The notes: generated by a model not told the origin, from the sequence alone. A DNA stretch of 64,000 nt from Akkermansia sp. (GCA_030523775.1 JAUNHW010000004.1:99215-163214), one strand, 5' to 3'; shown: positions 9,601 to 18,488, numbered from the stretch's first letter. Numbers and translations are program-made.

Positions 9601-9927
9601 GGATACGTTCACCTGCGCCATGTCGTCGCTGGTGCCCACCTTGAAGATGAGGGTGAGGGAGTAGGAGCCATCGTTGCCGCAGGTGGAGTAGAAGTACTCC
9701 AGGTCGTCCATGCCGATGAGCTGCTCCTCCACGGGGGCGGCCACCACCTCCGCCACCTCTTCGGAGCTGGCGCCGGCGTAGTTCATGCGCACGGTGATGG
9801 TGGGCGGGGAGACCTCCGGGTATTCGGAGATGGGCATTTTGCTGAGGCACAGGATGCCGCCCAGCATCATCAGGATGGAGATGACGAAGGCGAACTTGGG
9901 ACGGTGGATGAAGAATTCGGAAAACAT
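6604..9927 (-). CDS. RND multidrug efflux pump, inner-membrane transporter (AcrB/MexB type)
   Basis: 1107 residues, the trimeric proton-driven pump of a tripartite drug exporter. It shows the HAE1 pattern: first helix with '[19 protein letters not shown]', '[19 protein letters not shown]', the proton-relay pair in helix 4 ('[19 protein letters not shown]'), and the Lys of helix 10 in '[13 protein letters not shown]'. Two large periplasmic loops give the expected length (AcrB 1049), plus about 50 residues around 560-610 ('[20 protein letters not shown]') that look like a charged insertion. It follows the fused adaptor gene by 22 bases. No TolC-type outer-membrane gene is present in the window. 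Confidence 0.95.
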   Translation of the reverse strand: MFSEFFIHRPKFAFVISILMMLGGILCLSKMPISEYPEVSPPTITVRMNYAGASSEEVAEVVAAPVEEQLIGMDDLEYFYSTCGNDGSYSLTLIFKVGTSDDMAQVNVSNAIKAVESKLPSEIKQTGYSVRKRSGDMLNSICFTCDENKMSILELSSWLRMNVKDVVCQVDGVSSADILPPRNYSMRVWMNTTRMNALNITPQDVRDAINGQNIQAAAGSVGSEDEQSYATFKVTATGRLKTAEQFGNIIVKRGENGHVTYLRDIATVELGSERNSGYSRLNGRDSVGMIIFRNNEANALATVLKVHECLQGIEFPDGVEWTAAYDPTRAIDATMKESIFTLGLALALVIFVTFIFLQDWRATLIPAIAIPVSLLGAFMVMYVLGYSLNVLTMFGLILVIGSLVDDAIVVVENAMRLIQEEKMRPLDAAIKSMKQITGPVIATTLVTLAVYVPIAFYGGMVGVIYTQFSVTMCVALCFSTINALTLSPALCALILRPADKQPRRARVILFGPFNWALEKGRNFYLRVSGILVRNAWLTVLVVLLVLGANYLYYAGLPDFVMKPIGEMTGMTAKMEEIMKDPAKRAKFMAEQADRRYKPENLFIPRALNNSFIPVEDKGALLAMVSMEGTATAKQRTDKVMRQVEERLSKIEGIDKFNAMSGFSITSGSGEQNGMIMIMLKPWNQRKDPELHVSKIAAKINAACADIPEANIMAVTPPAIQGLGVTGGISLVLQGSGDATPVDLGNTAKILMERLMANQELVAMARTEYNAENPQVFLELDRAKAQALKVPVNTIFSTLQSVMSSYYVNDFTLYGFNFKVMIQGDTKDRRTADDILNQMVRNTDGQMVPLSAVCTLSYRMGPASYGRFNQLMSADITVMSKPGVGSGKVMRFIEDEIAKLNEEEKAAGNNRRWQAAWKDLSYQERQNEGQLGPLLAMAIIFAYLFLVAQYESWTTPVPVMLSVAVATLGALMGAQLYGLSLSIYVQLGLLMLIGLAAKNAILMVEFSKVDHETHGTRIQDAALNGARMRFRAVMMTAVSFIFGVVPLLVATGSGAASRVEIGVTTFYGMLLATCFGIFLVPALYSLFARMRDWTARKLGKETPTPEGK

Positions 9928-9949
9928 GGTTGTAAAGGGGAAAAGGGGG

Positions 9950-12088
9950 TTACTGGGCGGATTCCGGGGTGACGGGCGTGCCGTCCTCCAGCTCCGCCAG
10001 GTTGGTGGTGATGACCTGCATGCCGGGCTCCAGTCCCTGGCAGACGGCTGTGGCGCCGTCCTCCGTGGAGCCGCCGGTGATGATGTTCACCTTTCTGGCG
10101 TGCCCGTTCTCCGCCACGTACACGTACTTGCCGCGCGTTTCCGTGAGCACGGCATCCGCCGGAACGGACGGCACCTTGAATTCCGGGCTGCGGCGCATTT
10201 TCACGGTCACCGTGCCGCCGGGCGTCAGGGTTTCGGCGGCGTTCGGGAAGGTGGCCCAGAAGTTGAGCGTGTCGGTGGATTCCTGGATGTGGTTGTCGCA
10301 CACGGCTATGTGCCCGGTTTCCCTGTGGGTCTGCCCGGTGGCGGTCACCAGCGTGATTTCCGCCTGCCTGGCCATGGTTCCCGCATTGCCGAAGGCGCTC
10401 AGCAGCGCGGTCTCGCTGAGCGGGAAGCGCACGTAGATGGGGCTGGTCTGCACCAGGATTGCCAGCGGCGTGCGGGAGGCTATGTACCCGCCCACTGAGA
10501 TGCGCGCGCGGCCGATGATGCCGTCCATGGGTGCCGTGATGGTGCAGCGGGAAAGGTCGTCTTCCGCCACGCGGAGACTGGCTTCCGCGGCGGATTTGAG
10601 GGCCTGGGCCTCCGCCAGGGTGGCGCGGGCGCTCTCCATCTCGTCCTTGCTGGAGGCGTTGCTCTTCAGGAGAAGCTGCTGGCGCTCGTACTTGAGCCGG
10701 GCATCATGGATGCTCACATCCAGCTGGGCGATGGCGGACTTGCGCACGTTCACCGCGGCCTGGTAGTGGGTGGGATCGATTCTGAACAGGGTGTCACCCT
10801 TGTGGACGCGCTGTCCTTCCTCAAAGGGCATGTCCTTGAGAAGCCCCTGCACCAGCGGGGTGATGAGCACCTTGTTGATGGCTTCCACCTGGGCTCCGGC
10901 CACGCTGATTTCCGTGGGGTCCTCGATAAGTTTCACCTCGGCGGTCTTCACGGGCACCGCCTCCCCGGCCACCTGGCCGGAGGCGCTTTCCTTGCGCTCC
11001 ACCTTCTGGTCCGGGTATACCGGGACGACCTTGGCCCCCACGCGTGTCTTGTGGGAGCCGTCCGTAATCACGGTTTCGCCCTCCTGCACGCCGTCGTAGA
11101 TGGCCTGGTAGCGGCCCTGCACGGTACCGGCCACCACCTCCTTGCGGGAGACGGTGTCCTCTGCATCCACGGTGTAGACGTAGGAGCCGCCTGCATCATG
11201 GTGCACGGCGGTGAGCGGCACCATCACCACCTCTGCGGTGTCGCGCAGCTTCACATACACGGAGCTGATGCCGGAGGGCAGGAGCGTGTGCTCCCGGTTG
11301 GCGAATTCCGCCCACAGGGTGTAGGTGTCGGATCCGCCGGTGAGCAGGTTGTCCACAATCTTCACCTTGCCGGGGGCACCGTACTGCAGCCCGGCGGCGG
11401 TCAGGATGCGCACATCCGCCAGCTCGCCGATTTTGTTAGGGCCGTGGAAGATGGCGTTCACATCATGCTGGCTGAGCGGGAAGCGCACGTAGATGGGATC
11501 CGCCTGGTTGATGACGGCCAGCTCCTCCGCGGGGGTCACGTAGTTGCCGGGGGAGATGAGCAGGCGGCCTATGTAGCCGGTGATTTCCGCGCGGATGGTG
11601 CAGTCATCCAGGTCCTTGCGGGCGCGCACCAGTTCCGCCTCTGCGCCCACCTTCATGGCCTTGCTGGTGGCCAGGGCTGCCATGGCGGTCTCGTACGCCT
11701 CCTGGCTGGCGGCCTGGTTGTTGGCCAGGTTGGAAAGGCGCTTCACGCGCTTCTCCGCGTACACAATCTTGGCATCCAGCTCCGCTATGGCGGCCTCAGC
11801 CTTCTGCACCGCCGCCTCATAGCGCAGCGGGTCGATGCGCATCAGCACATCCCCCTTCTTCACAAAGTTGCCCTCCTTGTAGCGCACTTCCACGAGGTAG
11901 CCCTCCACTGCGCTGTGGATGCCCACGGAATCAATGGCCTCCGTGAGCCCTATGCTCTTGCGGATGATGCGGTCCTGCCCCTTGGTGGCCTTTTCCACCT
12001 GCACGCGCGGTGTGCTTCCGCCCGGCATCTGGGCCAGCGCCACACCGCCCAGCAGTACCGCCGCCGCCAATGCTTTCATGGTCTTCAT
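9950..12088 (-). CDS. tandem-fused double RND periplasmic adaptor protein
   Basis: 712 residues, about twice the usual 370-400. After a signal peptide ('[20 protein letters not shown]') two complete adaptor modules follow. Module 1 (about 25-365) has the lipoyl half '[20 protein letters not shown]', a coiled-coil hairpin, the second lipoyl half '[20 protein letters not shown]', and the beta-barrel and membrane-proximal domains. Module 2 (about 375-712) repeats it: '[17 protein letters not shown]', '[20 protein letters not shown]', 'IYVRFPLSE'. Both contain 'PIYVRFPLS', evidence of an internal duplication. RND adaptors work as six subunits around a pump trimer, so three fused copies would supply six modules. 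There is no N-terminal lipobox. Confidence 0.93.
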   Translation of the reverse strand: MKTMKALAAAVLLGGVALAQMPGGSTPRVQVEKATKGQDRIIRKSIGLTEAIDSVGIHSAVEGYLVEVRYKEGNFVKKGDVLMRIDPLRYEAAVQKAEAAIAELDAKIVYAEKRVKRLSNLANNQAASQEAYETAMAALATSKAMKVGAEAELVRARKDLDDCTIRAEITGYIGRLLISPGNYVTPAEELAVINQADPIYVRFPLSQHDVNAIFHGPNKIGELADVRILTAAGLQYGAPGKVKIVDNLLTGGSDTYTLWAEFANREHTLLPSGISSVYVKLRDTAEVVMVPLTAVHHDAGGSYVYTVDAEDTVSRKEVVAGTVQGRYQAIYDGVQEGETVITDGSHKTRVGAKVVPVYPDQKVERKESASGQVAGEAVPVKTAEVKLIEDPTEISVAGAQVEAINKVLITPLVQGLLKDMPFEEGQRVHKGDTLFRIDPTHYQAAVNVRKSAIAQLDVSIHDARLKYERQQLLLKSNASSKDEMESARATLAEAQALKSAAEASLRVAEDDLSRCTITAPMDGIIGRARISVGGYIASRTPLAILVQTSPIYVRFPLSETALLSAFGNAGTMARQAEITLVTATGQTHRETGHIAVCDNHIQESTDTLNFWATFPNAAETLTPGGTVTVKMRRSPEFKVPSVPADAVLTETRGKYVYVAENGHARKVNIITGGSTEDGATAVCQGLEPGMQVITTNLAELEDGTPVTPESAQ

Positions 12089-12121
12089 ATGTGTTGAAAA
12101 TTGTTTCCTTTGTTAAATTGT

Positions 12122-12180
12122 TTTAGTTTTACAACTAAATTGACGCGGCGCATGTTACCACACGCGCGCGCGATTGGCAA
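12122..12180 (-). promoter_or_regulatory. promoter and palindromic site of the RND operon
   Basis: Minus-strand TTGCCA (12180-12175), 17-base spacer, TAACAT (12157-12152). Between this and the gene lies an inverted repeat, TTTAGTT-4 bases-AACTAAA (12122-12139), in an AT-rich leader of about 55 bases. The position just after the start of transcription suits a repressor operator or a leader hairpin. No regulator gene is adjacent. Confidence 0.6.
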
Positions 12181-12212
12181 GCCCGCTGCCAAAGATAATT
12201 TCAATTATAGAT

Positions 12213-13487
12213 TCAATGGGGTACCGCGATGGTCTGTTCGCGGTCCGGGCCCACGCCGACGGAGCCGACGGGGCAGCCGACAATCTCACCGAAGCGCTTG
12301 ACGTATGCCTGGCAGTTGGGGGGCAGCTCCTCCCAGCAGGTGCACTTGGTGATGTCCTGCTTCCAGCCGGGCAGGGTTTCGTATATGGGCTCGCAACGTT
12401 CCCAGTCCTCCATGAGGGCAGGGGGGTACTCCAGCACCTGGTCGCCCATGCGGTAGCCGGTGCAAATCTTGATGGTGTCGCGCTCGTCCAGGCCGTCGAG
12501 GTTGGTCATGGCCATCTCGTCGAACCCGTTGAACATGGCGGAGAAGCGCAGCACCACGCCATCCGTCCAGCCGCAGCGGCGGGGACGCCCGGTGGTGGCT
12601 CCGAACTCACGGCCCAGGCCGTGCAGGTAGTCTGCAATTTCCGCGTCCTCGGTCACAAAGGGACCGGCGCCCACGCGGGTGGTGTACGCCTTGCACACGC
12701 CGATAACCTTGTCGATGCGGGTGGGGGGCACGCCGGAGCCGGTGCAGCAGCCGCCGGCACTGGTGTTGGAGCTGGTGACGAAGGGGTAGGTGCCGAAATC
12801 GATATCCAGCATGGCGCCCTGGGCACCCTCGAAGAGGACGGTCTTGCCGGCCTTCACGGCCTTGTTGAGCACGGGGATGGTGTTGGTGATGTGGGCGCGC
12901 AGCACGTCTGCCGCCTGCATCACGGCATCCAGCGTCACCTGCGGGTCCGCGGGTTTCCAGCCGAGGCGCGCAAGCTCCTCGTTGGCGGTTTTGATGCGTG
13001 CCTTGAGCACGCGCTCCAGGCGTTGCGGGTCCACCAAATCCACCATGCGGAGGCCGATGCGGCGCGCCTTGTCCGCATAGGTGGGGCCGATGCCCTGCTT
13101 GGTGGTGCCGATTTTCTGGTCGCCCAGGGCCTCTTCCTGCGCGGCGTCAATGTCCTTGTGGATGGGGAGCACCACGTGGGCGCGGTCGGAGATGAGCAGG
13201 TTCTCCGGGGAGATGGCCACGCCCAGGCCGCGGAGGGTGGTGATTTCCTCCACCAGGGAGGAAGGGTTGATGACCACGCCGTTGCCGATGATGTTCACCT
13301 TGCCGGGCCAGAGGATGCCGGAGGGCACCAGGTGCAGCACGTACTTGCGGCCGTTGGCGATAACGGTGTGGCCGGCGTTGCTGCCGCCCTGGCTGCGCAC
13401 CACGTAGTCCGCGCCTTCCGTCAGGAAGTCGATAACCTTGCCCTTGCCTTCATCTCCCCACTGGGAGCCTATCACGAGTGTATTCAT
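12213..13487 (-). CDS. purA: adenylosuccinate synthase
   Basis: 424 residues, the normal length. It joins aspartate to IMP using GTP, the first step from IMP to AMP, in the cytosol. The GTP loop 'SQWGDEGKGK' with the catalytic Asp, 'GGSNAGHTV' with the catalytic His, 'GIGPTYADKARR', and the late signature 'GATTGRPRRCGWTDGV' are all present. CAGGAAAG lies about 10 bases before the ATG. It follows carA by 18 bases, so the two nucleotide genes are probably one operon. Confidence 0.97.
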   Translation of the reverse strand: MNTLVIGSQWGDEGKGKVIDFLTEGADYVVRSQGGSNAGHTVIANGRKYVLHLVPSGILWPGKVNIIGNGVVINPSSLVEEITTLRGLGVAISPENLLISDRAHVVLPIHKDIDAAQEEALGDQKIGTTKQGIGPTYADKARRIGLRMVDLVDPQRLERVLKARIKTANEELARLGWKPADPQVTLDAVMQAADVLRAHITNTIPVLNKAVKAGKTVLFEGAQGAMLDIDFGTYPFVTSSNTSAGGCCTGSGVPPTRIDKVIGVCKAYTTRVGAGPFVTEDAEIADYLHGLGREFGATTGRPRRCGWTDGVVLRFSAMFNGFDEMAMTNLDGLDERDTIKICTGYRMGDQVLEYPPALMEDWERCEPIYETLPGWKQDITKCTCWEELPPNCQAYVKRFGEIVGCPVGSVGVGPDREQTIAVPH

Positions 13488-13505
13488 AAATGCTTTCCTG
13501 TAAAA

Positions 13506-14648
13506 TTACTTCTTGGCGTTGCGGATGAGCTGCAGGAACTCCGGGAAATAGCAGGGCTTGCCCTCTGCATCCGGCGCGCCCTCCGGGTCGAACTCCACGC
13601 CCAGTGCGGGCTGCGTCTTGTGGCGTATTCCCTCCACGGAGCCGTCGTTCATGTTCACGTGGGTCACTTCCAGCTCTGCGGGCAGGGCGTCTGCATCCAC
13701 GGCGAACGCGTGGCTCTGCGCGGTGATGTACACCTTGCCGCCCTGCACGGCTTTCACGGAATGTCCGCCGCCGCGGTGGCTGGTGTGCAGCTTGACGGTC
13801 TTGCCGCCGAAGGCGTGCGCCAGCAGCTGGCAGCCCAGCCCCACGGCGTACACGGGAACCCGGCCCACCAGTTTCTTGATTTCCGCATGCACGGACGTGA
13901 GAGCGGCGGGATCGCCGGGGCCGTTGGAGAGCAGCACGCCGTCCGGCTTGAGCGCCAGCACCTCTTCCGCGGGGGTGGTTGCGGGCACCACGGTCACATC
14001 GCAGCCGTCGCGGCGCAGGCAGCGCAGCAGGTTGCGGGTGATGCCGAAATCGTACGCCACCACCTTGTGCTGCACGGGGCCCAGCTCGTAGTAGTTGGAG
14101 AGGTCCCCGGCGGTCTTGTTGGGAAGTTTCCAGATGCGGGATTCGCCTTCCCAGTGGTAGGGCGCGGCGGTGCTCACCTCTGCCACCAGGTTGCTGCCGG
14201 CGAGCGGGGCGCACTCCTGCGCGGCCTTCACGGCGGCGGCGGCGTCAAGCTCGGTGGTCACGCAGGCGCGCAGCGCGCCCTTGGTGCGCAGCACCTTCAC
14301 CAGGCGGCGCGTGTCCACCCCCTGGATACCGGGGATTGCGTGGCGCTGCATCCAGGGCTCCATGGGCTCGTCTGCGCGCCAGTTGCAGTGCAGGCGGGCA
14401 AGCTCGCCCGCCACAATGGCGCGCACGTGCGGGCAGTCGCTCTCGTTGTCTTCCCCGCACACGCCGTAGTTGCCGATTTGGGTGTAGGTGAAAGCGAGCA
14501 CCGTGCCGCGGTATGCGGGGTCTGTCATGGCCTCCTGGTATCCCACCACGTTGGTGTCGAAACAGGCTTCACCCACCGCGGTTCCGGTGGCGCCAAAGGA
14601 TTTGCCTTCAAAAATCGTTCCGTCTTCCAGTGCAAGAATTGCGTTCAT
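13506..14648 (-). CDS. carA: carbamoyl phosphate synthase small subunit with a degenerate glutaminase site
   Basis: 380 residues. The N-terminal CarA domain ('MNAILALEDGTIFEGKSFGA', 'YTQIGNYGV', 'IPGIQGVDTRRLVKVLR') and the C-terminal class I amidotransferase domain are both full length. The nucleophile motif, normally G-I-C-L-G-H-Q, reads A-V-G-L-G-C-Q: the catalytic Cys is Gly and the neighbouring His is Cys. The histidine motif, normally G-H-P-E, reads F-D-P-E: the catalytic His is Asp. DNA at 13825-13850 and 13575-13600 confirms both. The subunit should not hydrolyse glutamine, so the enzyme would use free ammonia, like vertebrate CPS I. Start at 14648 (an upstream in-frame ATG at 14750 is unrelated in sequence). 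carB is outside the window. Confidence 0.93.
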   Translation of the reverse strand: MNAILALEDGTIFEGKSFGATGTAVGEACFDTNVVGYQEAMTDPAYRGTVLAFTYTQIGNYGVCGEDNESDCPHVRAIVAGELARLHCNWRADEPMEPWMQRHAIPGIQGVDTRRLVKVLRTKGALRACVTTELDAAAAVKAAQECAPLAGSNLVAEVSTAAPYHWEGESRIWKLPNKTAGDLSNYYELGPVQHKVVAYDFGITRNLLRCLRRDGCDVTVVPATTPAEEVLALKPDGVLLSNGPGDPAALTSVHAEIKKLVGRVPVYAVGLGCQLLAHAFGGKTVKLHTSHRGGGHSVKAVQGGKVYITAQSHAFAVDADALPAELEVTHVNMNDGSVEGIRHKTQPALGVEFDPEGAPDAEGKPCYFPEFLQLIRNAKK

Positions 14649-14670
14649 GCTTGTTACGTTTAGCCGTGGA

Positions 14671-14699
14671 ATCTTACCCAATCCGCCGCGGAAAGGCAA
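14671..14699 (-). promoter_or_regulatory. carA-purA promoter
   Basis: Minus-strand TTGCCT (14699-14694), 17-base spacer, TAAGAT (14676-14671); transcription should start near 14664, about 16 bases before the carA ATG. No long leader for a pyrimidine or arginine attenuator is present. Confidence 0.65.
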
Positions 14700-14792
14700 G
14701 GCAATTATTCCCCGTCCGGAAAATTCGGCGCGCGGTGGTGAGCGTTCCACCCTTTACATGCACGCTCCTGCGGGCGTAAAAAAATCCGAAAC

Positions 14793-14831
14793 AAAAAAAC
14801 AGGGGAAGGTTCCTTGCGGAGCCTTCCCCCT
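14793..14831 (-). terminator. terminator of the tRNA-Thr/Lys/Lys operon
   Basis: On the minus strand a long GC hairpin (14831-14801) is followed by seven T (14799-14793), directly after the last tRNA-Lys. Confidence 0.85.
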
Positions 14832-14835
14832 GACA

Positions 14836-14908
14836 TACCCCCGCGCGGGCTCGAACCGCGGACAAATTGATTAAGAGTCAACTGCTCTACCAACTGAGCT
14901 ACGGAGGC
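14836..14908 (-). tRNA. tRNA-Lys (anticodon CTT), copy 2
   Basis: 73 bases forming a full cloverleaf: acceptor GCCTCCG/CGGGGGT (with wobble pairs), D arm GCTC/GAGC, anticodon loop CTCTTAA, and TTCGAGC in the T loop. Discriminator A; CCA is not encoded. Identical to the copy at 14947-15019. Confidence 0.95.
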
Positions 14909-14946
14909 GTGATATGGTGCGTTTCAGCCGTGGGCCTACAGACTGG

Positions 14947-15019
14947 TACCCCCGCGCGGGCTCGAACCGCGGACAAATTGATTAAGAGTCAACTGCTCTA
15001 CCAACTGAGCTACGGAGGC
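14947..15019 (-). tRNA. tRNA-Lys (anticodon CTT), copy 1
   Basis: Same 73-base cloverleaf and CTT anticodon as the downstream copy; the two are separated by a 38-base spacer and appear to be a tandem duplication transcribed from the tRNA-Thr side. Confidence 0.95.
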
Positions 15020-15058
15020 ACTGTGTCTGTAGGCGCACCCCGCATGGCGATGCGGTGA

Positions 15059-15130
15059 AGCCGCTGGTCAGATTTGAACTGACGACCCACGCATTACGAA
15101 TGCGTTGCTCTACCACTGAGCTACAGCGGC
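15059..15130 (-). tRNA. tRNA-Thr (anticodon CGT)
   Basis: 72 bases. Acceptor GCCGCTG/CAGCGGC pairs perfectly, the anticodon arm is ACGCA-TTCGTAA-TGCGT giving CGT, and the T loop is TTCAAAT. Discriminator T; CCA not encoded. First gene of a three-tRNA operon. Confidence 0.95.
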
Positions 15131-15217
15131 GACGCTGTGCGCGGCGGAAGTAAAACACAGGCCGCGCGATTATGCAAGCAAAATTTCTTATTTTTCCACA
15201 AAATCGGCAAACTTGCA

Positions 15218-15246
15218 TTGATTTTGCCTCCGCAGTGGGGCAGAAT
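15218..15246 (+). promoter_or_regulatory. hemW promoter
   Basis: TTGATT (15218-15223), 17-base spacer, CAGAAT (15241-15246). The leader of about 45 bases contains a short tandem repeat of CCTAAT (15270-15286). Confidence 0.5.
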
Positions 15247-15297
15247 GAGCGCGAGCATCAAGTCAAAATCCTAATCCTAATCCTAAATTCCCCTGGA

Positions 15298-16389
15298 ATG
15301 GTGGAATCCCTGTACATCCACATACCGTTCTGCCACCGCATCTGCCCGTACTGCGCGTTTTTCAAGCACACGCCGGGCAGTACGGACATGCGCGGCTTTG
15401 TGGCGGCAGTGGCGCGGGAGGCGCGGCTGCGTTTGCCCGCCGGGTTTGCGCCGCGCACGGTGTATTTTGGCGGCGGCACGCCGAGCATGCTCTCCCCCAC
15501 GCACCTGGAGCGTCTGGTGGCGGGGCTGCGGGATGCTGTGGATTTCTCCCGCGTGCAGGAGTGGAGCTTCGAGGCCAACCCGGCCACCTTCACGCCCGCG
15601 AAGGTGCGGCAGTGGCGGGAGCTGGGCATCAACCGCGTCTCCCTGGGCGTGCAGAGCTTTGAGCCGCGGCTGCTGCAGCTGCTGGGGCGCGAGCACACGC
15701 CCGCGGATGTAGAGGAGAGCGTGCAGATGCTGCAAGATGCGGGCATGCCGCATATCAACATCGACCTCATGTTCGCGCTGCCGGGGCAGACCGCGCAGGA
15801 GTGGGAGCACACGCTGCGCGAGGCCGTGCGCCTGGGCGTGGATCACATCTCCGCATACAGCCTCACGCTGGAGGAGGGCACGCCCTTCCACCGCCGGTAC
15901 GCGGGGAGCGGGGACGAGGAGCGCGATGCCGCCCTCTTCGAGCTGGCGGAGGATATCCTCACCGCCGCAGGCTTCCGCCACTACGAGATTTCCAACTACG
16001 CGCGCACGGGCGGGGAATCCCTGCACAACCTCGCCTGCTGGCAGGGCAAGGATTATATCGGCCTGGGGCCCGGCGCCTGCGGCACGGTGGACGGCACCCG
16101 CTACGAGAACGCGGGCGACACCGCCGCCTACATTGCCGCGCTGGGGCGGGGCGAGCTGCCACCCGGCACGGCGGAGAAACTATCCGCGGAGGCGCGCCGC
16201 ACGGAGCTTCTGGGCCTGATGCTGCGCACGGACACCGGTCTGCCCGCCGCCATGCTGCGGCCGCAGGACGCGGAATTCGTGTGCATGCTGGAGCGGGAGG
16301 GCCTGGCGCGGCGCGGTGGGGACGGCGCTCTGCTGCTCACGCGGCGCGGGCGTTTGGTGGCGGATGAGATAGCGGTTGGGCTCATGTAG
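15298..16389 (+). CDS. hemW: radical SAM heme chaperone HemW-like
   Basis: 363 residues from the ATG at 15298, after which 'LYIHIPFCHRICPYCAFF' gives the C-x3-C-x2-C cluster of the radical SAM fold at once; the longer in-frame extension upstream covers the promoter. Other family marks are 'YFGGGTPSML', 'FEANPATFT', 'RVSLGVQSF' and 'NIDLMFALPGQT', with the C-terminal HemW-type domain. HemW binds heme and passes it to respiratory proteins; it lacks the fourth Cys of true HemN (C-x-C), seen here as Y-C-A-F. A HemN-like role is less likely. Confidence 0.88.
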   Translation: MVESLYIHIPFCHRICPYCAFFKHTPGSTDMRGFVAAVAREARLRLPAGFAPRTVYFGGGTPSMLSPTHLERLVAGLRDAVDFSRVQEWSFEANPATFTPAKVRQWRELGINRVSLGVQSFEPRLLQLLGREHTPADVEESVQMLQDAGMPHINIDLMFALPGQTAQEWEHTLREAVRLGVDHISAYSLTLEEGTPFHRRYAGSGDEERDAALFELAEDILTAAGFRHYEISNYARTGGESLHNLACWQGKDYIGLGPGACGTVDGTRYENAGDTAAYIAALGRGELPPGTAEKLSAEARRTELLGLMLRTDTGLPAAMLRPQDAEFVCMLEREGLARRGGDGALLLTRRGRLVADEIAVGLM

Positions 16390-16442
16390 CAAGACACGGA
16401 ATGGACTTGCCAGCGCGCGGGCGCGTGCATACAATGCCCGCC

Positions 16443-17921
16443 ATGAAGACAAGCGTGTTGATACAGGCCGGCCTTTGCGCCGCCGCCCCCGCCCTCTTTG
16501 CGCAGGATGACCTGCTGGATTCCCTGAAGGATGTGCTGCCTTCCGAATCCTCCACCCTGGAACAGCCGGCCGCCGCCCCCCAAACCACGCAGGATGCCCA
16601 GGCCGCGGATACCACACCCGCCGCCCACCCCAAGGAGTACGCCGCCTTCAAGGAGCGCCTCCAGCAGGAGGCCAAGGCTTGCAACTATGATTTCCTGCCC
16701 GCCATGAAGGCCATCCTCACCGCCACGAACGACGAGTTTGCCGTGGATGCCTGGATGCGCCAGGCCGCTGCGGAGGGTGTTGCCCCCGCCATGCAGTATT
16801 TGGGCGACAAGATGCTCACCGGCGTTACCGCGGAGGAGCTGCAGAGCCCGCAGGTGAAAGAGGCCTTTGCCATGGTGAAGAAGGCGGCGGATGCCGGGTA
16901 CGCCCCCGCCATGCTCAACGTGGCCCTGGCCCGCATCAACGGTATCGGAACTCCCAAGGATGAGGCCCAATCCCGCAAGGATATGCTCGCCGCCTGCAAG
17001 GGCGGCCAGTTCATGCCCCGCTTCAAGTGGCTCCAGCTCACGGGGCGGCTGGACGGGTTCGACTCCAAGGACAAGCCGGAGGTCAAGTCCGAGATTGAGC
17101 GCGGCAACCACCATGTGGTCTACTTCCTGGGCATGCAGGCCCCCACCGACAAAGAACGCTCCGAATGGCTGCAGAATGCCGTGAAGCTGGGCAATGCGGA
17201 GGCCGTGTACGCGCTTTCCGCCGCATGCTCCGCCACCATGCCCAAGCAGAGCTACCAACTGCTGCAGGAGGCCGTGAAGATGCACAGCCCCGGCGCCGTG
17301 TTCCTGCTGGGCTGCCTGCTCACGGAGCCCAACCAGCCCGCCGCCGTCAAGGGGCTCGGCATCCCGCACAACGACAAGATGGGCCGCCAGCTTATCCGCC
17401 TGGCCGCCATGTCCGGCAACACGGAGGCCCGCTACATGCTCGGCATGTCATACCACGACGGCAAGTACGGCTTTGCCAAGGACGACACCCGCGCCTACCG
17501 CAACTTTGCCATCGGCGCGCGTGCGGGCGATCCCATGTGCTCGTTCGCCCAATCCCTGATGCTGCTCAAGGGCCTGGGGGTGCAGAAGAATGAGAAGGCC
17601 TCTCTGCCGCTCATGCTGGAAGCCGCCAACCGCGGCATTCCCTCCGCGCTCATCCTCATGGCGTATGTGCAGTACAACGGCCTGGGCGGCATCCCCGCGG
17701 ATGCCTACAAGGCCAAGCAGACCCTCCAGGATGCCCTGGCCAACAATGTCCCGGAGGCACTCGTCTACCTGGCCTACATCACCGCCAGGGGCGGCGTGAA
17801 CCTGGAGGCGGATGCCGCGGAATCCGCCATGTACCTGCGCATGGCGGAGCACGACCTCAAGGACGAGGCCAAGAAGATGTACGACGACATGGAGAAGAAC
17901 GGCTGGGACCCCGAGCTGTAA
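16443..17921 (+). CDS. exported Sel1-repeat protein
   Basis: 492 residues. Signal peptide 'MKTSVLIQAGLCAAAPALFA' ends at A-Q. An Ala/Pro-rich linker follows, then about eight to ten Sel1-like (TPR-related) repeats, visible as A-x2-Y-A-x-A-x-x-x-L-A or L-G-x-x-Y-x-x-G-x-G units such as 'ARYMLGMSYHDGKYGFAKDD' and 'SALILMAYVQYNGLGGIPAD'. Such solenoids bind other proteins in the periplasm; no enzyme site is seen. TTGCCA (16407-16412), 17 bases, TACAAT (16430-16435) lies only 7 bases before the ATG, so the mRNA is probably leaderless; this fixes the start at 16443 and excludes the in-frame ATGs at 16401 and 16434. Confidence 0.8.
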   Translation: MKTSVLIQAGLCAAAPALFAQDDLLDSLKDVLPSESSTLEQPAAAPQTTQDAQAADTTPAAHPKEYAAFKERLQQEAKACNYDFLPAMKAILTATNDEFAVDAWMRQAAAEGVAPAMQYLGDKMLTGVTAEELQSPQVKEAFAMVKKAADAGYAPAMLNVALARINGIGTPKDEAQSRKDMLAACKGGQFMPRFKWLQLTGRLDGFDSKDKPEVKSEIERGNHHVVYFLGMQAPTDKERSEWLQNAVKLGNAEAVYALSAACSATMPKQSYQLLQEAVKMHSPGAVFLLGCLLTEPNQPAAVKGLGIPHNDKMGRQLIRLAAMSGNTEARYMLGMSYHDGKYGFAKDDTRAYRNFAIGARAGDPMCSFAQSLMLLKGLGVQKNEKASLPLMLEAANRGIPSALILMAYVQYNGLGGIPADAYKAKQTLQDALANNVPEALVYLAYITARGGVNLEADAAESAMYLRMAEHDLKDEAKKMYDDMEKNGWDPEL

Positions 17922-17941
17922 CAGCCCGCGGAACCGGCGGC

Positions 17942-18298
17942 TCATTTCCCGCAGCCGTCCGCGCAGGGCGGGTCCTGCTGCTCGCCGCCGAAACGGCTGC
18001 GCACCCCCGCCACCAGGTCGTCCGTCTCCATCATGCCCGCGCTGTAGAGCATCTCGTCCTGCGGGGCCAGGATGCTCAGCAGGCGGCGGAATTCCCCCAC
18101 ATGCTGCTTCTCCTCGTCGGCAATGTCCAGCAGCACCTTGCGCGCCAGCTGGTTGTCCGTGGATTCGGCAAGTTGCTCATAGAGCTGAATGGCCTCGTAT
18201 TCGGCGGCAATCATGAAGCGCACGGAGCGCACGAGTTCCTTGAGGGTGAGTTTGCGCGGGCAATCGAGCCCGCTGAAGGCTGATGAGAATTCTGGCAT
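17942..18298 (-). CDS. ferritin-like protein of the encapsulin-cargo type
   Basis: 118 residues. Two helices carry the iron-site pattern: 'AAEYEAIQLYEQLAE' and 'LLDIADEEKQHVGEFRRLL'. This E...E-x-x-H arrangement in a half-size (two-helix) ferritin matches the rubrerythrin-like domains found as cargo of, or fused to, encapsulin shells. No encapsulin gene is adjacent here. The C-terminal tail 'DPPCADGCGK' has two Cys and could be a targeting or metal-binding tag. A role in iron storage or peroxide handling is inferred. Start at 18298 is the only Met just before the domain; the upstream extension covers the divergent promoter region. Confidence 0.72.
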   Translation of the reverse strand: MPEFSSAFSGLDCPRKLTLKELVRSVRFMIAAEYEAIQLYEQLAESTDNQLARKVLLDIADEEKQHVGEFRRLLSILAPQDEMLYSAGMMETDDLVAGVRSRFGGEQQDPPCADGCGK

Positions 18299-18395
18299 AG
18301 TGCAGGGTGTGACGCCGCGCCCGCCCGGAGTGTCCAATAACGGTTGGAAACGGTCGAATCTGCGTAAAAAAAGCGCTGGATGCGGCATTCCCGGC

Positions 18396-18423
18396 TTGCA
18401 AGTGCCGGAAAATCGTGTACAAT
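18396..18423 (+). promoter_or_regulatory. promoter of the PpiD-like foldase gene
   Basis: TTGCAA (18396-18401), 16-base spacer, TACAAT (18418-18423), giving a leader of about 60 bases before the ATG at 18489. Confidence 0.6.
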
Positions 18424-18488
18424 CAGCCGCGTTAGCGTGCGCAAACGCGCGCGCATAGGGAAAAAGGACATCTTCACATAGAAACGAT

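Noticed and set aside
12174..14663. 829-residue plus-strand frame across purA and carA
   Set aside because: Mirror of two well-identified genes; composition is His/Gly/Ala/Val-heavy and no domain is seen.
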